From Cryobacterium adonitolivorans (GTDB taxonomy: Bacteria > Actinomycetota > Actinomycetes > Actinomycetales > Microbacteriaceae): DNA of 64,000 bases. The stretch covers positions 450 to 64,449 of the forward strand of contig NZ_SOFL01000053.1 of assembly GCF_004402695.1 (NCBI RefSeq). The letters run 5' to 3'. The position numbers were made by a program, and so were the translations under genes. Positions 44,991 through 53,136 of this stretch are shown here, one piece after another. The notes under the pieces were generated by a model. That model worked only from the letters and a program-made list of their open reading frames with translations, ran no database searches and was not told the origin of the DNA. Every line of letters begins with the position of its first letter. Within the stretch, counting starts at the first letter, position 1.

Positions 44991-45671
44991 CTAGCGCGCC
45001 AACCCGTCGAAGACGGCACCGTTGTAGGTGAAGGCGGCATCGACCTCGGCGACGAGGGCGTCCACCTCGGCCGGCGCGAGTGACATGGCGTTCAGCCGAT
45101 CGCGGTAGGAGCGCTTGTATTGCACGATGTTGTTGATCGCGTCGAACCTGTAGAAGCCCAGCTGTTCAGGCACTGCGCCGTAGTACCGGGCCACGAGAGC
45201 CGCAATGGCCTGGCCGCCCGAGAGGTCACCGAGGTAGCGGGTGTAGTGGTGGGCCAGGCAGCGCACCCTGTCGGCACTGGTGAGTGACTGCAAGTGGGCG
45301 ATGTACTCGGTGGTGGCGGGCAGCGGCGGATGCTCCCGGCGCCAGTCGTTGACGCCGAGCGCGGCGAGGTCGCTTTCGATGGCGGGCAGCCGATCGAGGG
45401 CGGGGTCGAAGACGTCGATGCGGTCGACCTGGGAGACCCGGTCGATGAGCTGTTCGAGGGCCTCGTAGACCCACGCGTACTGCCCGATGTACCGGGTGTA
45501 GTCCGCGAGCGAGAGTGCGCCGCTCATCAGCTCGGTAATGAAGGACCGGGTTTCGGTATCACGATGTTGGTTGCTCGAGCTGGTGCGAAGGTAGTCGGCC
45601 AGGCTCTGCTGCTGGTCCAGGGGGTGCTGCTGGTCCAGGGGGTGCTGCGGTGAGATGGGGGTCGCGGTCAT
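44991..45671 (-). CDS. Heme oxygenase, biliverdin-producing (HmuO type)
   Basis: 226 residues. It opens heme to biliverdin, CO and Fe2+, usually for iron acquisition. The proximal heme His is in NQHRDTE (about residue 37). The distal helix has YLGDLSGGQ and the end has FYRFD and YRDRLNAM. The N-terminus carries a tandem duplication of HPLDQQ (two 18-base repeats at about 45,612-45,647). The ATG at 45669-45671 is chosen; the longer frame crosses the tRNA gene. No heme-uptake genes are adjacent. Confidence 0.92.
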   Translation of the reverse strand: MTATPISPQHPLDQQHPLDQQQSLADYLRTSSSNQHRDTETRSFITELMSGALSLADYTRYIGQYAWVYEALEQLIDRVSQVDRIDVFDPALDRLPAIESDLAALGVNDWRREHPPLPATTEYIAHLQSLTSADRVRCLAHHYTRYLGDLSGGQAIAALVARYYGAVPEQLGFYRFDAINNIVQYKRSYRDRLNAMSLAPAEVDALVAEVDAAFTYNGAVFDGLAR

Positions 45672-45803
45672 GAGAACCGATCTGCTGGGAGTCGAGTAAG
45701 GCAATCCTAACCAGAGCGAATTCAGGGTGGCCAGAATTGAAGAGAATTCTCGGTTGCAGCGGAGCCGGACGGCAACTGAGTGCCGACAGCCGGCACCCGT
45801 CGG

Positions 45804-45885
45804 TGCGGGAGAAGGGACTTGAACCCTCACGCTCGAAAGCACAGGTACCTAAAACCTGCGTGTATACCAATTTCACCACTCCCGC
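45804..45885 (-). tRNA. tRNA-Leu (anticodon UAG)
   Basis: An 82-base cloverleaf on the minus strand. The acceptor GCGGGAG pairs with CTCCCGC. The anticodon stem CAGGT/ACCTG has loop TTTAGGT, anticodon TAG. A class II variable arm (GTGCTTTCGAGC-like) is followed by T-loop GGTTCAAGTCC. Discriminator A; CCA is not encoded. The 313-base gap between the heme oxygenase and tadA holds only this gene. Confidence 0.93.
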
Positions 45886-45984
45886 AGTGCCGCTCCAGTC
45901 TAGAGTGTGCCCCGGTTGCGCGGCGGAGTGTCGGGGCGGTCACCCGGCGCGGGCTGTGGATAACTTGCACGCGCGGGTCCGGTT

Positions 45985-47235
45985 GTGCAGCAGGATTCCC
46001 TCATGACTGAGGCCGTGCGCATCATCACCGAGCAGGTGCGGCTGCGCGTGCGCCGCGACGGCGTCGACCTGGCCGCCGACGACGCGCTCGCCGACCAATA
46101 CGTGCGCGACGAGGTGCGCCGCTACAGCGAGCGGGCCCTTGGCGGGTCGCTGCCGTTGCTTACCGACGAGTTCCAGGCTGCCAGGGAGGTGGTCGCCGCG
46201 CTCACCGGGTTCGGCGCCCTGCAACCCTTCCTCGACGACCCCGACATCGAGGAGATCTGGATCAACTCACCCAGCCGGGTGTTCGTCGCCCGAGACGGTG
46301 TGCCCGAACTGACCCCGATGGTGCTCAACGAGCGCGAGGTGCGCGACCTGGTCGAGCGGATGCTGCAAGCGTCCGGGCGCCGGGTCGACCTGTCCTCCCC
46401 GTTCGTGGATGCGTCCCTGCCCGACGGGTCCAGGCTACACGTCGTAATTCCGGACATCACCCAGCGGTACTGGTCGGTAAACATCCGCAAGTTCACCCGG
46501 CGCATCCGGGATCTTACCCAGCTCGTAGCACTGGGCGCGCTCACCCAGCCGGCGGCGGAGTTTCTGCGCGTGTGCGTGCGCGGCGGTCAGAACATCCTCG
46601 TCTCCGGCGCCACCCAGACCGGCAAGACCACCATGCTCAACGCCCTTCTGTCGGCCACGCGCCGCACCGAACGCATCATCACGGTGGAGGAGACCTTCGA
46701 ACTGAGCGTAGGCGCACGCGATGTCGTGGCCATGCAGTGCCGGCAGCCCAGCCTGGAGGGCGCGGGGGAGATCACCCTGCGGCGGCTGATCAAGGAATCA
46801 CTGCGAATGCGGCCAGACAGGCTCGTCGTGGGCGAGGTGCGGGAAGCGGAGAGCCTCGACCTGCTGATTGCGCTCAACAGCGGACTGCCCGGCATGTGCT
46901 CGATTCACGCCAACAGTGCCCGTGACGCACTCGCCAAGCTGTCGACCCTGCCGCTCCTGGCCGGGCGCAACATCGACTCCTCGTTCGTGCTGCCCACGGT
47001 GGCCGGCTGCATCGACATCGTGGTGCACTGCGAGATGGACCGGCATGGGCGCCGACGTGTGACCGAGATCATCGCGCCGAGCGGTCAGCTCACCGGCTCC
47101 ACCATCGAGGCCAGCCCGCTCTTCCTCATGAAAAACGGGGTGTTGGAGCACACCGGTGGGTTCCCCACCAAGCTCGCCAAGTTCCGGGCCGCCGGGCTGG
47201 ACCCGGCCGAGGTGTTGCGGAGGGGAGCGGCATGA
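45985..47235 (+). CDS. tadA: Tad/Flp pilus secretion ATPase TadA (CpaF)
   Basis: 416 residues. The type II/IV secretion ATPase that powers Flp pilus assembly. N-terminal domain with DDPDIEEIWINSPSRVFVARDG; Walker A SGATQTGKTTM (about residues 206-216); Asp box ITVEETFEL; Walker B RPDRLVVGEVR; His box SIHANSARDAL. GTG 45985 is used; ATG 46003 is an alternative start. The usual upstream CpaE/Ssd-like ATPase is absent; a tRNA gene lies there instead. The stop overlaps tadB by four bases. Confidence 0.92.
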   Translation: MQQDSLMTEAVRIITEQVRLRVRRDGVDLAADDALADQYVRDEVRRYSERALGGSLPLLTDEFQAAREVVAALTGFGALQPFLDDPDIEEIWINSPSRVFVARDGVPELTPMVLNEREVRDLVERMLQASGRRVDLSSPFVDASLPDGSRLHVVIPDITQRYWSVNIRKFTRRIRDLTQLVALGALTQPAAEFLRVCVRGGQNILVSGATQTGKTTMLNALLSATRRTERIITVEETFELSVGARDVVAMQCRQPSLEGAGEITLRRLIKESLRMRPDRLVVGEVREAESLDLLIALNSGLPGMCSIHANSARDALAKLSTLPLLAGRNIDSSFVLPTVAGCIDIVVHCEMDRHGRRRVTEIIAPSGQLTGSTIEASPLFLMKNGVLEHTGGFPTKLAKFRAAGLDPAEVLRRGAA

Positions 47236-48092
47236 CCCTGGTGCTGGGCAGCCTGCTCGGTGCCGGGCTGGTGCTGCTGAGCGCACCGTTACTGTGGCCG
47301 GCCACCCCTGGTGCGTCCCGCGGCGGCCGACTGGTGTCGGGCTGGCGAGCCCGGCTCGCGCAGGCCGGCTTCGGGTCGGTGCCGGTGTCGGTGTTCGCCA
47401 CGCTGTCTGCGGTGCTCGCGGTGGCCGCAGCCGCGCTCGCCGAGGCGGTGCTCGGCGTGCGAGCGCTCACCCTGGTTGTCGGTATGGTCTGGCTGGTGCT
47501 GCCCACCCTCGTCGTGCTGTGGCGGGCCAGGGCAAGGCGGCGGCTGAACCGTACGGTCTGGCCCGATGTGGTCGACCACCTGGTCTCCGCCGTGCGGTCG
47601 GGGCTGGCGCTGCCCGATGCCGTGAGCAGCCTGGCGCAGGCCGGGCCGGTGGTCGCCCGTACGGCGTTCGCCGAGTTCGAGCGGGAGTACCGCGCCACCG
47701 GCAACTTCGGCTACAGCGCCGACAGGCTCAAAGCCTCCCTCGCCGACCCGTTCGCGGACCGGTTGATCGAGACGCTGCGGATGGCACGGGACGTGGGCGG
47801 CAGCGACCTCACCCTGGTGCTGCGCAGCCTGTCGAGCTGGTTGCGGCAGGATGCCGCGGTGCGGGCCGAGGTCGAGGCCAAGCAGTCCTGGGTGGTGAAC
47901 GCCGCCCGACTGGGCGTGGCGGCGCCGTGGATTGTGCTGGTGCTGATTAGCAGCCGGCCGGAGGCGGCACAGGCGTTCAACACTCCGGCCGGCACCGTCG
48001 TCATCCTGGGCGGTCTCACCGTCTCGGTGCTGGCCTATCGCGTGATGCTCATCGTGGGTCGTCTACCGGAGGAACGACGGTGGTTTCAGTGA
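47232..48092 (+). CDS. tadB: Tad pilus inner-membrane platform protein TadB
   Basis: 286 residues with a T2SSF-type domain. Hydrophobic helices lie at about 1-15, 55-100, 225-245 and 255-275. The core has DVVDHLVSAVRSGLALPDAVSSLA and RMARDVGGSDLTLVLRSLSSWLRQD, with ADPFADRLIETLR between. Works with TadC as the assembly platform. ATGA overlap with tadA and overlap with tadC indicate one operon. Confidence 0.9.
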   Translation: MTLVLGSLLGAGLVLLSAPLLWPATPGASRGGRLVSGWRARLAQAGFGSVPVSVFATLSAVLAVAAAALAEAVLGVRALTLVVGMVWLVLPTLVVLWRARARRRLNRTVWPDVVDHLVSAVRSGLALPDAVSSLAQAGPVVARTAFAEFEREYRATGNFGYSADRLKASLADPFADRLIETLRMARDVGGSDLTLVLRSLSSWLRQDAAVRAEVEAKQSWVVNAARLGVAAPWIVLVLISSRPEAAQAFNTPAGTVVILGGLTVSVLAYRVMLIVGRLPEERRWFQ

Positions 48093-48997
48093 CGGCGGTC
48101 GCCTGGGGTGCCTTCTTCGGGTCGGTGCTGGGTATCGGACTCTGGTCGCTGGTGAGCCTCACCCCACGGCTGAGCCGACCCCGGCTCGCGAACCGGTTGG
48201 CGCCGTACCTACTCGACGTGTCGGCCGAGGCCCGGGTCTTCGTGGGCCGCCGCTCGGTCGACCCGATCCCGGTCCTGGGCACTCTGTTCTCGCCGGTGTT
48301 CGAGGCCCTCGCACAGGCCCTGGCCAGTGCGCTCGGTGGCGCGGACGTCATCGAGCGTCGCCTCCGGCAATCGGGCTCCTCCCTCACCGTCGACGCCTTC
48401 CGCTCCGAGCAACTGGTCTGGGCGTTGATCGGCGCCGCCGGCGCGCTACTGTTCGCGCTTGGCACGCCGCTGGGCCGAAGCTGGCCGCTGATCGTGCAGG
48501 TCGCGGTGCCCGCTGTGGCGGCGGGGGCGGGGGTGTTGTTGCGGGACACCCAGTTGAAACGGGCGGCGACTGCACGCCTGGCTCGTATTGAAAGTGAGTT
48601 GCCCACCATCCTGGAATTCCTCACCCTGTCCCTCGCGGCCGGCGAGGGAATCCTCGATGCCCTGCGCCGCGTTTCCCGCAGCACCTCGGGGGAGTTGTCC
48701 CGCGAGTTCGCCGGGGTGATCGGCGACGTTCACGCCGGGGTGTCGCTCAGCACGGCGCTCACCGAACTATCCACCCGGATGAGCCTCATGTCGCTGACCC
48801 GGTTCGTGGACCAGGTCGTCGGGGCGATCGACCGCGGCTCCCCGCTCGCTGAAGTGCTGCGGGCCCAGGCCCAGGACGGACGGGAGGAAGCCAAACGGCA
48901 CCTGCTCGAGGCCGCGGGCAAGAAAGAGGTGGCCATGATGGTGCCGCTGGTGTTTCTGATCCTGCCGATGACCATTCTCTTGCTCACACGTCGCTAA
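48080..48997 (+). pseudogene. tadC: tadC, 3' end displaced by an integrated element
   Basis: 305 codons from GTG 48080 (GGAGG seven bases upstream). T2SSF domain with ARIESELPTILEFLTLSLAAGEG and FVDQVVGAIDRGSPLAEVLRAQAQ. Intact TadC proteins end in a last membrane segment of the type ILPxTxLFAxFPGLFVLQ. Here the frame reads ILPMTIL and then LLTRR-stop. The true end, FAIFPRLFVLQAGF-stop, lies at 58,940-58,984. Joining at TT gives a 314-codon gene. The present product lacks 14 residues of the last helix region; it might still be made, but assembly of the platform is probably impaired. Confidence 0.88.
48967..48997. other. attL: left junction of the integrative element
   Basis: tadC sequence ends at ...ACCATTCTC, the TT core is at 48980-48981, then element sequence begins with GCTC-ACACGT-CGC-TAA. 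The element's TAA also supplies the new tadC stop (48995-48997). Confidence 0.85.
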
Positions 48998-49007
48998 CCT
49001 GTACTTT

Positions 49008-50408
49008 GTGAAGCCTCCCATTGCTGCTGCTGCCTACGCCAGAATCTCCTCCGACCCCACAGGCCAGGGCCTTGGCGTTCAGCGGCAGTTGGAGGACTGC
49101 CGGAAACTGGCCGAATCTCGCGGTTGGTCAATAGCTGAGGAGTACGTCGACAACGACGTATCCGCGTTTGGACCCAAATCGCGTCCCGCCTACGTTCGTA
49201 TGTTGGATGACCTAGCGCGCGGTTTGCGCGACGGTGTGGTGGTGTACAACCTCGACAGGCTGCACCGTCAGCCACGTGAGCTTGAGGACTTCAATGCAAT
49301 CTGCAAGCGCGCGGGCGTAAGGCATGTCATCACCGTCACTGTGGACGTTGACCTGGGAAACGATGACGGCCTCTTCATGGCGCGAGTTATTGCAGCATTC
49401 GCCGCGAAGGAGAGCGGTCGGAAGTCGGCCCGTATCAAAAGGCAGGCACTCCAGCGCGCAGAGCAAGGAAGGCCCAGCCCGTCATTTAGGCGTCCTTTCG
49501 GGTACACGCAGGATCAGATGTTCGTTGTGGAATCCGAAGCCGCGGTCATCAAGGATCTAGTGGCCCGCTATATCGCGGGAGAGTCGATCAGTTCGTTGAC
49601 TGCCTGGCTCTCACGCGAAGAAGTGCCAACGGTTTCTGGCGCGGCATGGTCTCCAACAAGCGTGCGAAGCGTCATTCGCTCCCCACGAATCGCTGGGTTG
49701 CGTACTCACAATTCCGTAGTCATAGCTAAGGCTCTATGGCCTGCGATCATCTCTGAGGCAGAGCACGACCAAGTGATTGCCATGTCGAAGACGAAGCAGA
49801 TGCAGAACCGACGGGCACCACGTCGATATCTCCTGTCGGGCCTGCTCAGGTGCGGTCGGTGCGGGAGCAGGATGGCGTCGTCGTCCAAACACGGAAAGCG
49901 ATGGTACATCTGCCCACAGTCCCAAGGGCTCGCATCCTGTGGTCGGCTGTCGCTCGCGGCGGAATCAGCTGAACTCTGGATCGCGGAGGGTGTCCTAGCT
50001 CGGCTGGATTCGCCTGCGATGACGGCAACGTTAGCTGGCGGATCTGCGAACAATTACGTTCAGCCAGCCCTGGCCAAGGAACTTGAAGCCGACAGGGAGC
50101 AGCTTGTTGACCTTGGCCGAATGTTTGGCAACCGAGAAATTGGGGCGGAGGTTTGGAAAGCGGCAAGGGAGCCTATCGAATCACGTGTGCGGGTTGCAGA
50201 GCGGCGGCTAGCTGCTTCGTCACGAAATGATGCCCTGGGTGGGCTACCTCTTGGTTCTCCTGAACTGAGAAATAAGTGGACACAGCTCAATCTGACGCGA
50301 CAGGCGGCGATTATCGGCGCAGTCATTGATCACTTAGTTGTGGCTCCCGGCATTCCATGGGCGCGCGCCTTCGACCCTGACAGGCTTTCGCCAGTGTGGC
50401 GGCTGTAG
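49008..50408 (+). CDS. Serine recombinase (site-specific integrase)
   Basis: 466 residues, GTG start. The resolvase domain (1-150) has the catalytic Ser in AYARISSD (about residue 14), then YNLDRLHRQPRELEDF and AFAAKESGRKSARIKR. The recombinase domain (about 170-270) has RPFGYTQD and the helix VVIAKALWPAIISEAEHDQ. A zinc ribbon follows with CGRCGSRM and, further on, C-P-Q and C-G. A C-terminal coiled coil lies at about 355-400. It is on the short side for a large serine integrase. Position 26 bp inside attL is typical, and it should catalyse insertion of attP into the tadC attB. No excision-factor gene is recognised with certainty. Confidence 0.93.
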   Translation: MKPPIAAAAYARISSDPTGQGLGVQRQLEDCRKLAESRGWSIAEEYVDNDVSAFGPKSRPAYVRMLDDLARGLRDGVVVYNLDRLHRQPRELEDFNAICKRAGVRHVITVTVDVDLGNDDGLFMARVIAAFAAKESGRKSARIKRQALQRAEQGRPSPSFRRPFGYTQDQMFVVESEAAVIKDLVARYIAGESISSLTAWLSREEVPTVSGAAWSPTSVRSVIRSPRIAGLRTHNSVVIAKALWPAIISEAEHDQVIAMSKTKQMQNRRAPRRYLLSGLLRCGRCGSRMASSSKHGKRWYICPQSQGLASCGRLSLAAESAELWIAEGVLARLDSPAMTATLAGGSANNYVQPALAKELEADREQLVDLGRMFGNREIGAEVWKAAREPIESRVRVAERRLAASSRNDALGGLPLGSPELRNKWTQLNLTRQAAIIGAVIDHLVVAPGIPWARAFDPDRLSPVWRL

Positions 50409-50428
50409 GAGCCTAAGCAGGCTCGGGC

Positions 50429-50596
50429 TCAAGCAGCGTTCGCCAATGGCGGGCCGTGTGTCGCGCCTAGAAGCACGGCGACGGTCTGGATGGTGCGAGA
50501 GTCCGCTATGGACAGCGGGACGTTCTGAGCCTCGCACGACGCCTGGAGCCAAGCCATCAGCTGTTCTCGGTCGGGCGCATAAGTTATCTGCCCCAT
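50429..50596 (-). CDS. Small hypothetical protein of the element
   Basis: 55 residues from the ATG at 50594-50596. Sequence MGQITYAPDREQLMAWLQAS, then CEAQNVPLSIADSRTIQTVAVLLGA, looks like a compact helical protein rather than a shadow frame. It overlaps the end of the Rep gene by 13 bases on the same strand, so it may be coupled to it. A role as an excision or copy-control factor is possible but unproven. The ribosome binding site is weak. Confidence 0.45.
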   Translation of the reverse strand: MGQITYAPDREQLMAWLQASCEAQNVPLSIADSRTIQTVAVLLGATHGPPLANAA

Positions 50597-51396
50597 TGTG
50601 CCCACACGACCGGAGGTCCTTCCCATGTCGGCTCGGAGCGCGAAAGCCATTCAGTGGCGGGATACGACCCCATTGCTGAAGATGCCTGGTTAATGACGTC
50701 CTGGGCACTCTTCCCGACGAGTGCAACAGCCTTGGGCTGGAAACCTTGCGCCACGTCATACCGATGCATTCCTAGAACGCTCTGTGCACCCAGGAAGGTT
50801 TTCGAAACGTATTTGGCTAAGTACGACGCTGCGATGCGTGATTCGGAAAGTGAACCCGAGCCAACGGGAAGGTCTCCGATGAGCTTTATGTGTACGAATC
50901 CGTGGCCCCATGCTTTGTCAATGAGCTGTCGTTTTACGAACTGACCAACAGCGAAATGCGCGTGCAGGCCGTGTCCACCTGGGTGCCATTCGGGAACCCA
51001 GGCATAGGGGAGCGGGCCAACCTCAGCGCGAAGATTGCGGAAGAACTGTCCCAGGTCTTCTCTGACTTGATTTGGGTCATGGCACCCCTCACCTCGATAA
51101 GTCAAAGTTCCCAAGCGGTTCAGACGATTTGCGGCACAATATCTGCGCAACTTGGAGCGAGCGCGGCGTCCAGCCTCTTCCAACGACCGTTCAGGATTGG
51201 TTGCTTTTCCAGCTGGCACAAACGAAGATGCGCGTCGAACGGAGCCGCGAAAGCTACCCCCACCTTCACCGGCGGCTGGATACAGGGAGAACTGCCACCC
51301 CGAATCGGGCCGAGCGAGACTGCTCAGTGAAAGTCCGCTTGCGGTAGAGGTGCTCAGCGTCCTTCCTGAAGGAGCAGAGTCGCTAATTGTGGTCAT
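50584..51396 (-). CDS. HUH-type rolling-circle replication initiator
   Basis: 270 residues from the ATG at 51394-51396 (GGAAG upstream). It has a strand-rich core with motif 1-like LGTLTYRG (residues 95-102), the HUH motif variant H145-A-H147 in GLHAHFAVG, and motif 3 YLAKYVSK with candidate catalytic Tyr192 and Tyr196. This is the layout of Rep proteins of actinobacterial plasmids and filamentous-phage-like elements. It would nick a double-strand origin and start rolling-circle replication of the excised circle. The longer open frame to 51675 has a basic, compositionally odd N-terminus and is rejected. Confidence 0.8.
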   Translation of the reverse strand: MTTISDSAPSGRTLSTSTASGLSLSSLARPDSGWQFSLYPAAGEGGGSFRGSVRRASSFVPAGKATNPERSLEEAGRRARSKLRRYCAANRLNRLGTLTYRGEGCHDPNQVREDLGQFFRNLRAEVGPLPYAWVPEWHPGGHGLHAHFAVGQFVKRQLIDKAWGHGFVHIKLIGDLPVGSGSLSESRIAASYLAKYVSKTFLGAQSVLGMHRYDVAQGFQPKAVALVGKSAQDVINQASSAMGSYPATEWLSRSEPTWEGPPVVWAQWGR

Positions 51397-51634
51397 GGGG
51401 TTTTTCTTCCGAGTTACGTTGCTAATACAAGAAAAGGAGGAGACAGGTTTCCACGTGCGAACGTGGCCCATCGGTTGTTGTGCTGTTCTCCGGAGGCAGC
51501 GCCATCCGGACTGCGTCGGCACTCGGCGCTCCGTACTTCGTCGTTCTTCGCCCCTGGCGGGGCTACGCACTCCTCGCACATCGGCGCTCGGCCTCCTTGC
51601 CGGATGGCGCTCTCGGCGAGTGCTCCGGCATGAG

Positions 51635-51668
51635 CCAAGGGAGCGCGCAAACTCGCGCACTCCCTTGG
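51635..51668 (-). terminator. Strong hairpin between two element genes, possible origin structure
   Basis: CCAAGGGAG-C-GCGC ... GCGC-A-CTCCCTTGG, 13 paired positions with a short A-rich loop. It lies directly after the 190-residue gene and 240 bases upstream of rep. It fits a terminator, but the position near rep also allows a rolling-circle single- or double-strand origin. No T-tract follows on the minus strand. Confidence 0.55.
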
Positions 51669-51674
51669 GTGCCA

Positions 51675-52247
51675 CTATCTGACGCGCGCCCCGGGGTCGA
51701 CGCGCGCTTCAAGTTCAGCTGCCTTGGAAATCGCGCTGGAAAGCATGTCCCCAGCCACTTCGAAATCGGCAGCTATCTCTCGCACTCGAATCACGGATTC
51801 TGTCATCAGTCGCCGCTCAGTCGGGTGCCATCTGAATGGAGGCTCCCTCTTTGACGAATCATTGAGCGATTCCACGGCTGCCCTGTACTGCACTTCGAAA
51901 TTCCAGAGGGAATCGACCATCCCTGCAATTCGTTTGATGCCGTTTACACCACCCGCGTACCGTTTGACAGGTTGGAGCAGCTGACGCAGGGACTCAGTGA
52001 CGCGAATGAATCCCGGCCCGTTGTCGGGCACGAACACGAGCTCCAGCAGGTCGAGCTTCCTAGCCGTTACCGGCCCCCGACATGAGCTGGTCATGCGGAA
52101 CGCCGGGCCATCGATGATTTCCTTGTGAAGAGCTTTGATTGCTCCGCCGTAGTGAACCTCGAATCCCCGCAGCACGGACACGACTGCAAGCGCGCAATCG
52201 GCGTCGTAGGTCTCCGGACGGAGCGGAGGAACTTCCGGCTCACGCAC
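51675..52247 (-). CDS. Hypothetical protein of the element
   Basis: 190 residues, mostly helical, with a segment ALAVVSVLRGFEVHYGGAIKALHKEI near the N-terminus and VKRYAGGVNGIKRIAGMVDSLWNFEVQYRAAVESL in the middle (gapped). No transmembrane helix or catalytic motif. It overlaps the Pra-like gene by eight bases and precedes rep on the same strand, so a role in replication or its control is plausible. I do not recognise the family. Confidence 0.65.
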   Translation of the reverse strand: MREPEVPPLRPETYDADCALAVVSVLRGFEVHYGGAIKALHKEIIDGPAFRMTSSCRGPVTARKLDLLELVFVPDNGPGFIRVTESLRQLLQPVKRYAGGVNGIKRIAGMVDSLWNFEVQYRAAVESLNDSSKREPPFRWHPTERRLMTESVIRVREIAADFEVAGDMLSSAISKAAELEARVDPGARVR

Positions 52248-52563
52248 GGGCGCTGACCAACGAGATGCCCTCGGCTGCCCAGTAGAAGACGGCGTTGGTT
52301 CCGGAAACGTATGCCCCTGCTTCCAACCCGTGAAACTGGATTGGGACTCCGGGGTTGACGGTGGGCGGCTGCTCCGATGGGACAGTCACCTTCACCGAAA
52401 CCTGTCGGGCGACGATGAAAGCCACGACGGTCCACAACAGGCGCTTTCCATCCTTAGTGCGCTTCTGCTCCCTCGTTGTGAAATCCACCTTCGGCTCCAC
52501 CGACAGACCGAGCACGGGACCGATGTCGCCGACTGGAACAGTTGATGCGTTGTTGTTGCTCAT
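52240..52563 (-). CDS. Pra-like small protein (replication/integration/excision activator type)
   Basis: 107 residues from the ATG at 52561-52563 with AAGAGA upstream. Pattern: VEPKVDFTTREQKRTKDGKRLLWTVVAF, then VSVKVTVPSEQPPTVNPGVPIQFHGLEAGAYV and a final VFYWAAEGISLV (gapped). This matches, by recollection of the family, small proteins near replication genes in actinobacterial integrative elements, annotated as activators of replication, integration and excision. A single-strand DNA-binding role is an alternative. It lies 73 bases downstream of the tandem repeats and precedes the hypothetical gene and rep. Confidence 0.6.
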   Translation of the reverse strand: MSNNNASTVPVGDIGPVLGLSVEPKVDFTTREQKRTKDGKRLLWTVVAFIVARQVSVKVTVPSEQPPTVNPGVPIQFHGLEAGAYVSGTNAVFYWAAEGISLVSARA

Positions 52564-52635
52564 GATTTCTCTTTTCTTTAGGTGTTGGGGAACTACGGGT
52601 GTATTCCTCCTCCAGCTCCACCTGGCTTCTTGCTT

Positions 52636-52872
52636 CATGCGCGGCAGCTGACGTTTCCTGTGAGGGTTGGTCGTTTTGTGCTGCCGGTGTTTACATGCGC
52701 GGCAGCTGACGTTTCCTGTGAGGGTTGGTCGTTTTGTGCTGCCGGTGTTTACATGCGCGGCAGCTGACGTTTCCTGTGAGGGTTGGGTTGGTCGTTTTGT
52801 GCTGCCGGTGTATGCATGCGCGGCAGCTGACGTTTCCAGTGAAGGATGCACGTTCGGTCCTGCCGGTCGTGG
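52636..52872. repeat. 58-bp tandem repeats (three good units plus a degenerate fourth)
   Basis: Units start at 52636, 52694, 52752 (63 bp, with an extra GGTTG-type insertion) and 52815 (degenerate). Units 1 and 2 are identical or nearly so. Each unit has the inverted 7-mers CGGCAGC and GCTGCCG about 30 bases apart, so each can form a hairpin. They fill the divergent gap between the Pra-like gene and the HNH nuclease gene. There are no unique spacers. The rest of the 573-base gap (52,873-53,136) shows fading repeat similarity and no gene. Confidence 0.85.
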
Positions 52873-53136
52873 CACGCTCGGCAGAAAAAGGCGTCCCCAG
52901 TGGGAGACCCTGGCGTCACCAACGCGGACAGTCCGAACTCGCTGGGGCGGACCGGGCGGCGAGTCGAGGTCGACCCGCCTACGAGCTGCCGCAGTTATCC
53001 TTCGGATAACTTTTGCCACGAATGCCGAACGGCTGGCTTGTATTGAACGTCGCGACCCAGCGCGGGGGAAGCTGTTGCTTCGTTGTGATCGGAGTGGTGT
53101 TGTCGAGTCTTAAACTGCGTACAAATCGAGGGGGAC

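Noticed and set aside
50334-50759. Minus-strand 141-codon frame after the integrase
   Set aside because: Arg/Pro-rich shadow of the rep and small-protein frames, with no recognisable domain.
52636-52872. CRISPR array
   Set aside because: The 58-bp units are directly abutting with no unique spacers, and no cas gene is present.
52667-53113. Plus-strand open frame through the tandem repeats (Cys-rich, repetitive)
   Set aside because: It is a by-product of the 58-bp repeats (58 is not a multiple of 3, so each unit shifts frame) and has no ribosome binding site.
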